DNA of 64,000 bases. Source: Mycobacterium intermedium. Lineage in GTDB: Bacteria > Actinomycetota > Actinomycetes > Mycobacteriales > Mycobacteriaceae. The position numbers and the translations under genes were made by a program. Of this stretch, positions 57,038 to 64,000 are shown one piece after another. The notes below the pieces were generated by a model. That model did no database searches and was not told the DNA's origin. It worked only from the letters and a program-made list of their open reading frames with translations. The DNA lies in assembly GCF_002086275.1 (NCBI RefSeq), contig NZ_MVHT01000009.1:1-64000 (forward strand), read 5' to 3'. Positions within the stretch are counted from its first letter, which is position 1, and the number at the start of each line of letters is the position of its first letter.

Positions 57038-57694
57038 ATGGATAGCGTGACCAAACATCATCCACATGACTACCTGCCAGCCGCCGGCCACGATGCGTTC
57101 TTGCCCGGTTACGACCTGCTCGCGCGCCTCTTGGGCCTCGACGGTGTCTACCGAAAACTCATCGAGCAGGCCGAACTCGCCCCCGGGCAGCACGTTCTGG
57201 AAATCGGTTGCGGCACTGGAAATCTCACGATCCGTGCTAAGCGTTCTCAGCCCGCGGCGGAAGTGATCGGCAGCGACCCGGATCCGTTGGCGTTACGCCG
57301 GGCACAACGAAAGGTGCGCGGACTCAGCGGGATCCGCCTCGAGCGCGCCTACGCCCAACGCTTGCCGTTTGCCGACGGGGAATTCGACCGGGTGCTGTCG
57401 TCGATGATGCTGCACCATCTGGACAGCGATGCGAAGGCCGATGCGGCCGCAGAGGCTTTCCGGGTGCTGCGTCCAGGCGGCCGACTACACCTGGTCGACA
57501 TCGGCGGCGACCCGGCCGAGCGCGGCGGCCTCGCGTCGCGGTTCATGCGGCACAACCACCTCACCGCCGGGAACCTCGGGGACGCGATCCCCCGGTTGTT
57601 TGGTGAGGTGGGATTCGAGTGCACACAGGTCGCCACCCAACGGCACCGCGTATTCGGACAACTCGCCTACTATCGAGCCATCCGTTCCGGCTAG
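57038..57694 (+). CDS. Class I SAM-dependent methyltransferase
   Basis: This 218-residue methyltransferase has motif I HVLEIGCGTGNLTIRA, acidic IGSDPDPLALRRA, post-I AQRLPFADGEFDRVL and LRPGGRLHLVDIGGDP (UbiE-like). A TATAAAT box directly abuts the ATG at 57038, which makes the GTG at 57047 an attractive leaderless start that loses only three residues. It diverges from the AraC gene. Substrate unknown. Confidence 0.87.
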   Translation: MDSVTKHHPHDYLPAAGHDAFLPGYDLLARLLGLDGVYRKLIEQAELAPGQHVLEIGCGTGNLTIRAKRSQPAAEVIGSDPDPLALRRAQRKVRGLSGIRLERAYAQRLPFADGEFDRVLSSMMLHHLDSDAKADAAAEAFRVLRPGGRLHLVDIGGDPAERGGLASRFMRHNHLTAGNLGDAIPRLFGEVGFECTQVATQRHRVFGQLAYYRAIRSG

Positions 57695-57819
57695 GGTCGG
57701 GCACTTCTCGCAATGCGCGTTGGGGTGCGGCGCACATTCTTCGGCCAGCGGGTTGACGTCATCATCGACCTCGAAGGGTTCCGGTGGCACGCCGCATTCA
57801 TTGAGCCTTCATCGGAACG

Positions 57820-58644
57820 TCAATGCCTGTCGCTGTTCGGCTCGGCAGCCATGGCGGCCGCGCCCGCGATGAACGCGTCGAGGTCGGCGTTCTTGGCATC
57901 GACGACCGCCTTCAGATCGGGCAGATAGTGCTCGAACCGGTCGCTGCCCATCGCGGCGATGACGCCCGCGGCCACCTCCTCGGGTGGCACCTTGGGCCCC
58001 TGATAAATCGGCTCGTCGTTGTCCGGCTGATCCCAGATGTCGGTGTCGACCGGGCCCGGCTGGATTAACTTCACCGAGACCCCGGTGCCCTTCAAGTCCG
58101 CCGCGATCGCCTCACTCCACCCAGACAACGCGAATTTACTCGCGCAATAGGCCGATTCGTGGAGTATGCCCATCCGGCCGGCCACACTCGACACATTCAC
58201 GATCAGGCCCGAACGGCGCGCCAGCATCCGCGGCAGCAGCGCCAGGGTCAGCCGCATCGGAGCGATGAAGTTGACCCGCATCACCGTCTCCACCTCGACG
58301 ACATTGAGCTCTGTCACCGAGCGCCGCTTCGGGATCGCCGCGTTGTTCACCAGCACATCGATACCCCCCATCCCATGCCAGGCACGCAAAGCCAGCGGGC
58401 CATCATGCAATGTGTCGGCCAGGTCGGCGACCCACATCTGCGAGTCCGGCGAGCTCCTTTTGCAGTCAGCCAGGACATCGGCCAGCCTGTCCTCGCGACG
58501 GGCAATCAGCCCCACCACCGCGCCCTGCGCCGCCAACTGCCTGGCCAGCGCGGCTCCAATTCCCGACGAGGCACCCGTGATGAGCACCCGCTTGCCGGCC
58601 ACCTCAAAGGACCCTTCGCCCGGAGTGATTTGCGACATGCCCAT
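57820..58644 (-). CDS. Short-chain dehydrogenase/reductase
   Basis: This 274-residue classical SDR has the cofactor motif LITGASSGIGAALARQ, NNAA, catalytic Ser in NVSSVAGRMG and YxxxK in SAYCASKFAL. Cofactor preference is probably NADP (Arg-Arg in LIARREDRLA). Starts at 58656, 58644 and 58638 are possible. It is opposed to the next methyltransferase gene. Substrate unknown. Confidence 0.88.
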   Translation of the reverse strand: MGMSQITPGEGSFEVAGKRVLITGASSGIGAALARQLAAQGAVVGLIARREDRLADVLADCKRSSPDSQMWVADLADTLHDGPLALRAWHGMGGIDVLVNNAAIPKRRSVTELNVVEVETVMRVNFIAPMRLTLALLPRMLARRSGLIVNVSSVAGRMGILHESAYCASKFALSGWSEAIAADLKGTGVSVKLIQPGPVDTDIWDQPDNDEPIYQGPKVPPEEVAAGVIAAMGSDRFEHYLPDLKAVVDAKNADLDAFIAGAAAMAAEPNSDRH

Positions 58645-58737
58645 CAAGGTAGCCACGGTCGACCCGGGTTGGAACTAATTGCGCTCGAATGCTTGTTACG
58701 TAAGCTAAGTATCAGCGTCCAGAATTGGGGGAAGTAG

Positions 58738-59694
58738 ATGGCGTCCAGTGGCACCGCGAGATATGAGGGCGACACCTGGGACCTGGCATCCAGCGTCGGA
58801 GTCACCGCGACGATGGTCGCAGCGGCCCGCGCGGTCGCTTCCCGGGCCGAAAATGCACTGATCAACGACCCGTTCGCCGAACCGCTGGTCCGGGCGGTGG
58901 GTGTCGACATGCTTACCCGGTTGGCGACCGGGGAATTGACGCCCACCGAGATCGACGACGCGGAACAGCCGAATACCTCGATGGCACGCATGGCCGACAA
59001 CATGGCCATCCGCACCAAGTTCTTCGACGAGTTCTTCCTCGACGCGACCGGCGCCGGTATCAGGCAGGTAGTCATCCTGGCGTCCGGGCTCGATTCGCGG
59101 GCCTATCGGTTGGACTGGCCCGCGGGGACTGTCGTCTACGAAATCGACCAGCCGCAGGTGATCGAGTTCAAGTCCCGCACCCTTTCTGAACTCAACGCCT
59201 CCCCCACCGCAGACCGTCGCACGGTGGCCGTCGATCTGCGTGAGGACTGGCCCGCCGCGCTCCGGGCGGCCGGGTTCGACCCGGGCCAACCGACCGCGTG
59301 GAGCGCCGAGGGCCTGCTGGGTTACCTGCCGCCGGACGCGCAGGACCGGCTATTGGACACGATCACCGAACTCAGTGCACCGGGCAGCCGGATCGCGACC
59401 GAAAGCATCCGCAACATCGACCCTGACCACGAGGAGCGGATGAAAGAGCGCATGAAGCACATCTCCGAGCGGTGGCGCTCGCAGGGTTTCGATTTCGACA
59501 TGACCGGGCTGGTGTACTTCGGCGACCGCAACGTAGCCGCCGCCTACCTGGCCGACCGCGGATGGTCGCTGACCGAGAACAACGCTCGGGACCTGTTGGC
59601 CGCGAACGGTCTTCCGCCCATCGAGGAGGAAGACGTGCCGATGCCCGACCTGTTCTACGTGAGCGGCACGCTTACCGAGAAACGGACCGGGTAG
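58738..59694 (+). CDS. SAM-dependent methyltransferase, LCMT-like paralogue
   Basis: This 318-residue member of the same TIGR00027-like family has [39 protein letters not shown] and [29 protein letters not shown] site precedes the ATG. It forms a pair with the next gene, 23 bp apart; the position upstream of sppA matches Rv0726c-Rv0725c. Substrate unknown. Confidence 0.92.
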   Translation: MASSGTARYEGDTWDLASSVGVTATMVAAARAVASRAENALINDPFAEPLVRAVGVDMLTRLATGELTPTEIDDAEQPNTSMARMADNMAIRTKFFDEFFLDATGAGIRQVVILASGLDSRAYRLDWPAGTVVYEIDQPQVIEFKSRTLSELNASPTADRRTVAVDLREDWPAALRAAGFDPGQPTAWSAEGLLGYLPPDAQDRLLDTITELSAPGSRIATESIRNIDPDHEERMKERMKHISERWRSQGFDFDMTGLVYFGDRNVAAAYLADRGWSLTENNARDLLAANGLPPIEEEDVPMPDLFYVSGTLTEKRTG

Positions 59695-59717
59695 CGGGCA
59701 CGCATAAGGTTACTTTC

Positions 59718-60632
59718 ATGGCACGCACTCACGACGACAACTGGGATCTGGCGTCCAGCGTCGGAGTCACGGCGACGCTGGTCGCGTCCGGTCGCGCAAT
59801 GGCGACCAAAGATCCTCGCGGCTTGATCAACGACCCCTACGCCGACCCCCTGGTGCGTGCGGTCGGCGTGGATTTCTTCATCAAGATGATGGATGGCGAG
59901 CTGGATCTCGCGACGTTCGACAACAGTTCCCCGGCTCGCGCGCAGGCGATGATCGATGGAATGGCCGTGCGCACCAAGTACTTCGACGACTACTTCCTGA
60001 ACGCCACCAATGGTGGAGTTCGGCAGGCGGTGATATTGGCTTCCGGTTTGGATGCCCGCGCCTACCGACTGCCGTGGCCGGATGGGACCGTCGTCTACGA
60101 ACTAGACCAGCCGAAGGTGATCGAGTTCAAGACAACGACTTTGGCGGGTATCGGCGCCGAGCCCACCGCGACCAGGCGCGCCATCCCGATTGACTTGCGC
60201 GGTGACTGGCCGGCTGCGCTGCAACAGGCCGGCCTGGACTCGACGGCGCCGACGGCCTGGTTGGCCGAAGGGCTGTTGATCTACCTGCCGCCCGAGGCCC
60301 AGGACCGATTGTTCGACAACATCGCCGCCCTCAGTGCCCCCGGCAGCACCATAGCGACCGAATTCGTGCCGGGCATAGTCGATTTCGACGTCGACCGGGC
60401 ACGGGAGATGAGCAGCTCGTTCCGCGACTTCGGCGTGGACATCGACATGGCGTCGTTGGTGTACCCCGGCGAGCGCAACCACGTCGTCGACTATCTGCGC
60501 GGCAAGGGTTGGGACGTCGAGGGTGTGACCCGAACTGAGCTGTTCAAGCGCAACGGCATCCCGGTTCCCGCACCGGCAGACGACGACCCACTGGGCGAGA
60601 TCATCTTCATCAGCGCCGCCCTGTCCAGCTGA
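59718..60632 (+). CDS. SAM-dependent methyltransferase, LCMT-like paralogue
   Basis: This 304-residue fourth copy of the family has [39 protein letters not shown] and [21 protein letters not shown] chose the ATG at 59718 because earlier in-frame codons lie inside the preceding gene. It ends eight bases before the sppA stop on the other strand. Substrate unknown. Confidence 0.92.
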   Translation: MARTHDDNWDLASSVGVTATLVASGRAMATKDPRGLINDPYADPLVRAVGVDFFIKMMDGELDLATFDNSSPARAQAMIDGMAVRTKYFDDYFLNATNGGVRQAVILASGLDARAYRLPWPDGTVVYELDQPKVIEFKTTTLAGIGAEPTATRRAIPIDLRGDWPAALQQAGLDSTAPTAWLAEGLLIYLPPEAQDRLFDNIAALSAPGSTIATEFVPGIVDFDVDRAREMSSSFRDFGVDIDMASLVYPGERNHVVDYLRGKGWDVEGVTRTELFKRNGIPVPAPADDDPLGEIIFISAALSS

Positions 60633-60640
60633 CCCAAGCC

Positions 60641-62398
60641 TTAGAAGCGCGACTCCCCCAGCCACAGCACGTTGGCGCCGGTGAGCGTCTCTTCCGCCTG
60701 TCCGATCAGCCCGGCGATCGAGCGGGTCACCAAGGCTTCCACCGAGATTCGCGGTCGCACCAGATCGAACAGCGACGGGCCCGGCACACCCACCAGGCGA
60801 ACCTCGGTGTCCTCGTCCAGCCCGGCCAGCACCTTCGCCCGGCGCAACGCGGTACGAAAGCCACCGAGCTCGTCCACCAAGCCGCGTTCGAGGGCATCGG
60901 CTCCGGTCCAAACCCGGCCCCGCGCCACGGCATCTACGGCCTCCACGCTCAAGTTTCGGCCTTCGGCGACACGCTCGACGAAGTCGTTGTAGAACAGGTC
61001 CGCCTCGGCCTCCCGGTGCGCCTGTTGCTCCGGCGTGAACGGCGTGTCGATGGACCAGGCGTCGGCATTGGCATTGGTGCGCACCGTATCTGAGGCGACA
61101 CCCAAGCGGTCCTTGAGGTCGCGCACCACCAGCTTGCCGGTAAGCACCCCGATCGAGCCGGTGATGGTGCCCGGGTTTGCCACGATAGCGTCGGCGGCCA
61201 CCGAGACGTAGTAGCCACCGGACGCCGCGACCGCGCCCATCGACGCCACCACCGGCTTCCCGCGCTGGCGCGCTCGTTTCACCTCGCGCCAGATGGTTTC
61301 CGACGCCGTGACCGAACCGCCGGGACTGTCCACCCGCAGCACGATGGCCGACACCGACTCCTCGGCCGCAACCTCGCGCAGGACAGCGGCAATGGTGTCA
61401 CCGCCCGCGTTGGAGGGGCCGATCGGTAGGCCCTTCGACCCACCCCGCCCGTTGACGATCGCACCCTCGACGGTCACGACGGCGATCGTCGGCTTGGACT
61501 TACGCCCCGGAACGGACGGCACCGGCGGTGCCAGCCTAGGTCGGGCCGAACTGGCGTAGCGCGCCAGAGATATTCGCGGAAACTTGTCGTCAGTGTCGAT
61601 CGACTCCGGTGAAATGTCTTTGGTGCCGGTCAATTCCGCGATCCGTAGGTAGGCCTCGTCGCGGAAGCCGATGCGGTCCACCAGTTTTGATGCCACCGCA
61701 TCGTCCCGCAACAGCGGTGCCCGGTCGGCCAGTTCGTCAAGAACGGCGACGTCGAGGTTGCGCGACTTCGCGACGCCCTGCCATACCTGTTCCCGCAGAC
61801 TCGCCAACATCCGGGTGACGGCTTCACGATGCGCCTCGGTGAAGCCGTCTTCGGTGAAAACATTTGCCGCAGATTTGTATTCGCCTTTGGCGACGAACTG
61901 CGCCTCGATGCCCGCCTTGTCCAGCGCGTCGCGCAGGAACATCGCGGTGCCGGCGAAACCGACCAACCCCACCTCACCCGAGGGCTGCACCCAGATCTCG
62001 CGGAACGCCGAAGCCAGGTAGTAGGACAAGGTGCCCGGGTAGGTTTCGGCCCAGGCCAGGGACGGCTTAACTTCGCTGAAGGCCGCGATGGCCTCCCGCA
62101 ACTCCTGAACTGCCGCGGCCGGGGAAGGCGGAAGCTGGACGCGGGCAATCAGTCCGGCGACGCGAGGATCCTCGGCCGCGCGATGAATCGCGGCGACCGC
62201 GGCGCGCAGTGATATCTGCCTGTCACCGCCGGAGAACAGGGTGAACGGGTCAAAGCCCGTCGTCTCCGGTGGAATGGACCGCAGGTTGAGCTCGAGCACG
62301 CAGCCGTTAGGTACGCCGTGGTGACGCGCCGTGTCGACGCGAGTGGCCAAGGCGCGCATGTCGTCTACACCCGGCAGAAAATCCAGAAAGGCAAGCAT
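60641..62398 (-). CDS. sppA: Signal peptide peptidase SppA (protease IV)
   Basis: This 585-residue long-form SppA has two S49 peptidase repeats. The catalytic Lys is in FVAKGEYKSAANVFT (~175) and the Ser in GAVAASGGYYVSVAA (~392), as in the E. coli enzyme where the two halves share the active site. It degrades cleaved signal peptides at the membrane. No clear N-terminal membrane helix is visible, unlike E. coli. Matches Rv0724, next to rplO in the same region. Confidence 0.93.
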   Translation of the reverse strand: MLAFLDFLPGVDDMRALATRVDTARHHGVPNGCVLELNLRSIPPETTGFDPFTLFSGGDRQISLRAAVAAIHRAAEDPRVAGLIARVQLPPSPAAAVQELREAIAAFSEVKPSLAWAETYPGTLSYYLASAFREIWVQPSGEVGLVGFAGTAMFLRDALDKAGIEAQFVAKGEYKSAANVFTEDGFTEAHREAVTRMLASLREQVWQGVAKSRNLDVAVLDELADRAPLLRDDAVASKLVDRIGFRDEAYLRIAELTGTKDISPESIDTDDKFPRISLARYASSARPRLAPPVPSVPGRKSKPTIAVVTVEGAIVNGRGGSKGLPIGPSNAGGDTIAAVLREVAAEESVSAIVLRVDSPGGSVTASETIWREVKRARQRGKPVVASMGAVAASGGYYVSVAADAIVANPGTITGSIGVLTGKLVVRDLKDRLGVASDTVRTNANADAWSIDTPFTPEQQAHREAEADLFYNDFVERVAEGRNLSVEAVDAVARGRVWTGADALERGLVDELGGFRTALRRAKVLAGLDEDTEVRLVGVPGPSLFDLVRPRISVEALVTRSIAGLIGQAEETLTGANVLWLGESRF

Positions 62399-62439
62399 AA
62401 TAAGCCAGCCTACCGACCGGCCGCCGTACCGTGGTCAGG

Positions 62440-63384
62440 GTGAGGTTTTGCATCTCGATCCCCCAGCTCGATTCCGGAACCCCAAACGGCCCCGCCGGCT
62501 TCGACATCGACGGGCTTCGCTCGTATCTGAGCCGCGCCGAGGAACTCGGTTTCGAAGGCGGCTGGACACTCGAGCAGATCATCGGCGACACACCGCTGTT
62601 GGCCCCACTGGAGCTGTTGGCGTATGCGGCGGCGTGCACGCAGCGGTTGCGCCTGGGCGTTGCTGTGCTGGTGACGTCGCTGCACGACCCGCTGCAACTG
62701 GCCTCGGCTGTGACCGCCATCGACCGGCTCAGCCACGGCCGGCTCGACATCGGCGTCGCACCCGGGGGCGGTCGTCGCAAGTTCGCCGCCTTCGGTGTCG
62801 ACCAGGACAGCTACGTCAGCTACTTCACCGAGGGGCTGCAGTTGATGAAGGCGGCCTGGTCGGACGAACCGCGGGTGACCTTCCACGGCCGGTTTCGCGA
62901 TGTCGACGACCTGCCCATCCAGCCCAAACCGGTGCAGCGACCACACCCGCCGATTTGGTTCGGAGCGCACGCGCCCAAGGCCCTGGCCCGGGCGGTGCGC
63001 CACGGTGATGCGTTCATGGGCGCGGGATCCTCGACAACCGCTGATTTCGCCGGTGCCGTGCAGACCGTGCGCCGCGAACTCGCCGCCCAGGGCAAAGACC
63101 CGACGCAGTTCACCATCGGCAAACGGGTCTATCTGATGATCGACGACGATGCCGACCGGGCCCGCGAACGCGTGATGGCGGGACTGCGTCGCATCTACGG
63201 AAAGATGTCGGGTATCGAGTCGGTGTCGGTGTCGGGAACCCCCGACGACGTGGTCCGCGGGCTGCAGGAGGTGGCAGCCGCGGGGGCGCAGCTACTGCTA
63301 CTCAACCCCGTTGGGGCCACGGTCGCCGAAGACCGCGAGCAAATGGAACGCCTTGCCGCAGAGGTGATCCCGCACCTCACTTAG
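62440..63384 (+). CDS. LLM-class F420-dependent oxidoreductase
   Basis: This 314-residue luciferase-like protein has CISIPQLDSGTPNGPAGFDI at the start, LRLGVAVLVTSLHDPLQLAS, GRLDIGVAPGGGRRKFAAFG and PHPPIWFGAHAPKALARAV, typical of F420 or flavin LLM enzymes. Starts GTG 62431 and 62440 are both possible; I favour the latter by family N-terminus. It diverges from sppA and converges on rplO across a strong hairpin. Substrate unknown. Confidence 0.87.
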   Translation: MRFCISIPQLDSGTPNGPAGFDIDGLRSYLSRAEELGFEGGWTLEQIIGDTPLLAPLELLAYAAACTQRLRLGVAVLVTSLHDPLQLASAVTAIDRLSHGRLDIGVAPGGGRRKFAAFGVDQDSYVSYFTEGLQLMKAAWSDEPRVTFHGRFRDVDDLPIQPKPVQRPHPPIWFGAHAPKALARAVRHGDAFMGAGSSTTADFAGAVQTVRRELAAQGKDPTQFTIGKRVYLMIDDDADRARERVMAGLRRIYGKMSGIESVSVSGTPDDVVRGLQEVAAAGAQLLLLNPVGATVAEDREQMERLAAEVIPHLT

Positions 63385-63386
63385 GA

Positions 63387-63450
63387 CGCCGAACAGACGC
63401 GCAAGCCCCAGTTTCGGGCACGAAACCGGGGCCTTTGCGTCTGCTCGGCG
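63387..63450. terminator. Bidirectional terminator-like hairpin before rplO end
   Basis: Two 30-nt arms (63387-63416 and 63421-63450) pair with five mismatches around a 4-nt loop, in the 72-bp gap between the converging LLM gene and rplO. The arms contain GCCGA(A/G)CAGACGC as in the hairpin at 35174, so both belong to a recurring terminator-like element. Confidence 0.75.
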
Positions 63451-63456
63451 GAAAAA

Positions 63457-63897
63457 CTAGAGCTCGGTGGCCGAGCCGCCGGCGGCGGTGATCTTCTCGC
63501 GGGCGCTGCCGCTGAACTTGTGCGCGGTCACCGCGACGTTCACCGTCAGCTTGCCGTCGCCCAGGACCTTCACCAGCGAGTTCTTGCGGACGGCGCCCTT
63601 GGCCACCAGCTCGTCGACACCGACGGTGCCGCCCTCCGGGAACAGCCGGTTGATGTCACCGACGTTGACGACTTCGTACTCGGTGCGGAAGCGGTTGCGG
63701 AAGCCCTTGAGCTTGGGCAGCCGCATGTGGATGGGCATCTGCCCACCCTCGAAGGTGGTCGGCACGTTCTTGCGGGCCCGGGTTCCCTTGGTACCGCGGC
63801 CCGCGGTCTTGCCCTTGGACCCCTCACCGCGACCGACGCGGGTGCGCGGGGTTTTCGACCCGCGCGCGGGCTTCAGGTCGTGCAGCTTGATAGTCAC
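63457..63897 (-). CDS. rplO: 50S ribosomal protein L15
   Basis: This 146-residue L15 protein starts [20 protein letters not shown], has a Gly/Arg-rich N-terminus ([17 protein letters not shown]) and the normal C-terminal domain ending GGSATEL. It has the Mtb length. The GTG start overlaps the rpmD stop (GTGA). It should be the last gene of the rpsE-rpmD-rplO run, here followed by an inserted oxidoreductase, sppA and others before secY. Confidence 0.97.
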   Translation of the reverse strand: MTIKLHDLKPARGSKTPRTRVGRGEGSKGKTAGRGTKGTRARKNVPTTFEGGQMPIHMRLPKLKGFRNRFRTEYEVVNVGDINRLFPEGGTVGVDELVAKGAVRKNSLVKVLGDGKLTVNVAVTAHKFSGSAREKITAAGGSATEL

Positions 63898-64000
63898 TTG
63901 GCCTCCTCCACCTCTACGAGGTGGCTCACCACCGCGATGAGCCCGCGGGTCTGGGGGTTGTCCTCGCGGATCACCGAGTGCCGGATCTTTCGTAGACCCA
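63894..64000 (-). CDS. rpmD: 50S ribosomal protein L30 (5' end outside window)
   Basis: The last ~34 codons of L30 are present: [20 protein letters not shown] and [12 protein letters not shown] before the stop. It precedes rplO with a GTGA overlap as in other mycobacteria. The start lies beyond the right edge. Confidence 0.95.
   Translation of the reverse strand, partial: GLRKIRHSVIREDNPQTRGLIAVVSHLVEVEEAK

Overview
The window is high-GC mycobacterial chromosome. Two PE_PGRS genes, a PPE gene, a full ESX-4 locus, cutinases, F420-type oxidoreductases and rmlB/rmlC point to a slow-growing Mycobacterium outside the M. tuberculosis complex (kansasii/marinum/gordonae-like). The species cannot be fixed from sequence alone. 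Mtb locus names below are from memory, for orientation.

Layout. (a) 1-11.1 kb: 5' part of a PE_PGRS gene, then ESX-4: esxT, esxU, an Rv3446c-like gene and eccC4 leftwards, eccD4 and mycP4 rightwards, eccB4 leftwards. (b) 11.2-17.7 kb: two cutinases, then truA-rplQ-rpoA-rpsD-rpsK-rpsM-rpmJ-infA on the minus strand, with five copies of a 55-bp repeat between rpmJ and rpsM. (c) 17.9-21.2 kb: two tandem F420-type oxidoreductases, then rmlB-rmlC. (d) 21.3-26.1 kb: an LpqH-like lipoprotein, a PE_PGRS protein with a pepsin-like protease domain, small secreted proteins, a DinB-like enzyme and an 84-bp relic of a second protease gene. (e) 26.1-31.9 kb: an F420 oxidoreductase, the valine/propionate operon mmsA-fadE9-mmsB, a lipoprotein and a MarR regulator. 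(f) 31.9-44.5 kb: a MacB-type exporter, a PPE gene, a seven-gene biosynthesis-like operon (TPP enzyme, SRPBCC protein, KAS-III-like enzyme, HisC-like aminotransferase, FAD monooxygenase, DUF4389 membrane protein, methyltransferase), then rslA and sigL. (g) 44.5-47.2 kb: map-adk-secY. (h) 47.3-64 kb: four carboxyl-methyltransferase-like genes, a GNAT fusion, xylB, serA2-fucA-metallo-hydrolase, a P450/TetR/AraC/methyltransferase/SDR insert, sppA, an F420 oxidoreductase, rplO and the end of rpmD.

Main discovery candidate. Three sites match the SigL consensus as I recall it (TGAACC, 16-18 nt, CGT...): upstream of sigL-rslA, of the seven-gene operon, and of the ABC exporter. The last two have exact TGAACC and a 16-nt spacer and place the predicted transcript start at, or one base before, the ATG. 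This suggests one SigL-controlled locus combining regulator and anti-sigma factor, a small-molecule pathway and an exporter. The product is unknown, and the KAS-III-like enzyme has Asn where the catalytic His is expected.

Chromosome organisation. The order rpmD-rplO ... secY-adk-map ... infA-rpmJ-rpsM-rpsK-rpsD-rpoA-rplQ-truA, all on one strand, looks like the ancestral actinobacterial order with accessory genes inserted. As I recall, M. tuberculosis H37Rv splits these genes between Rv0723-Rv0753 and Rv3443-Rv3465.
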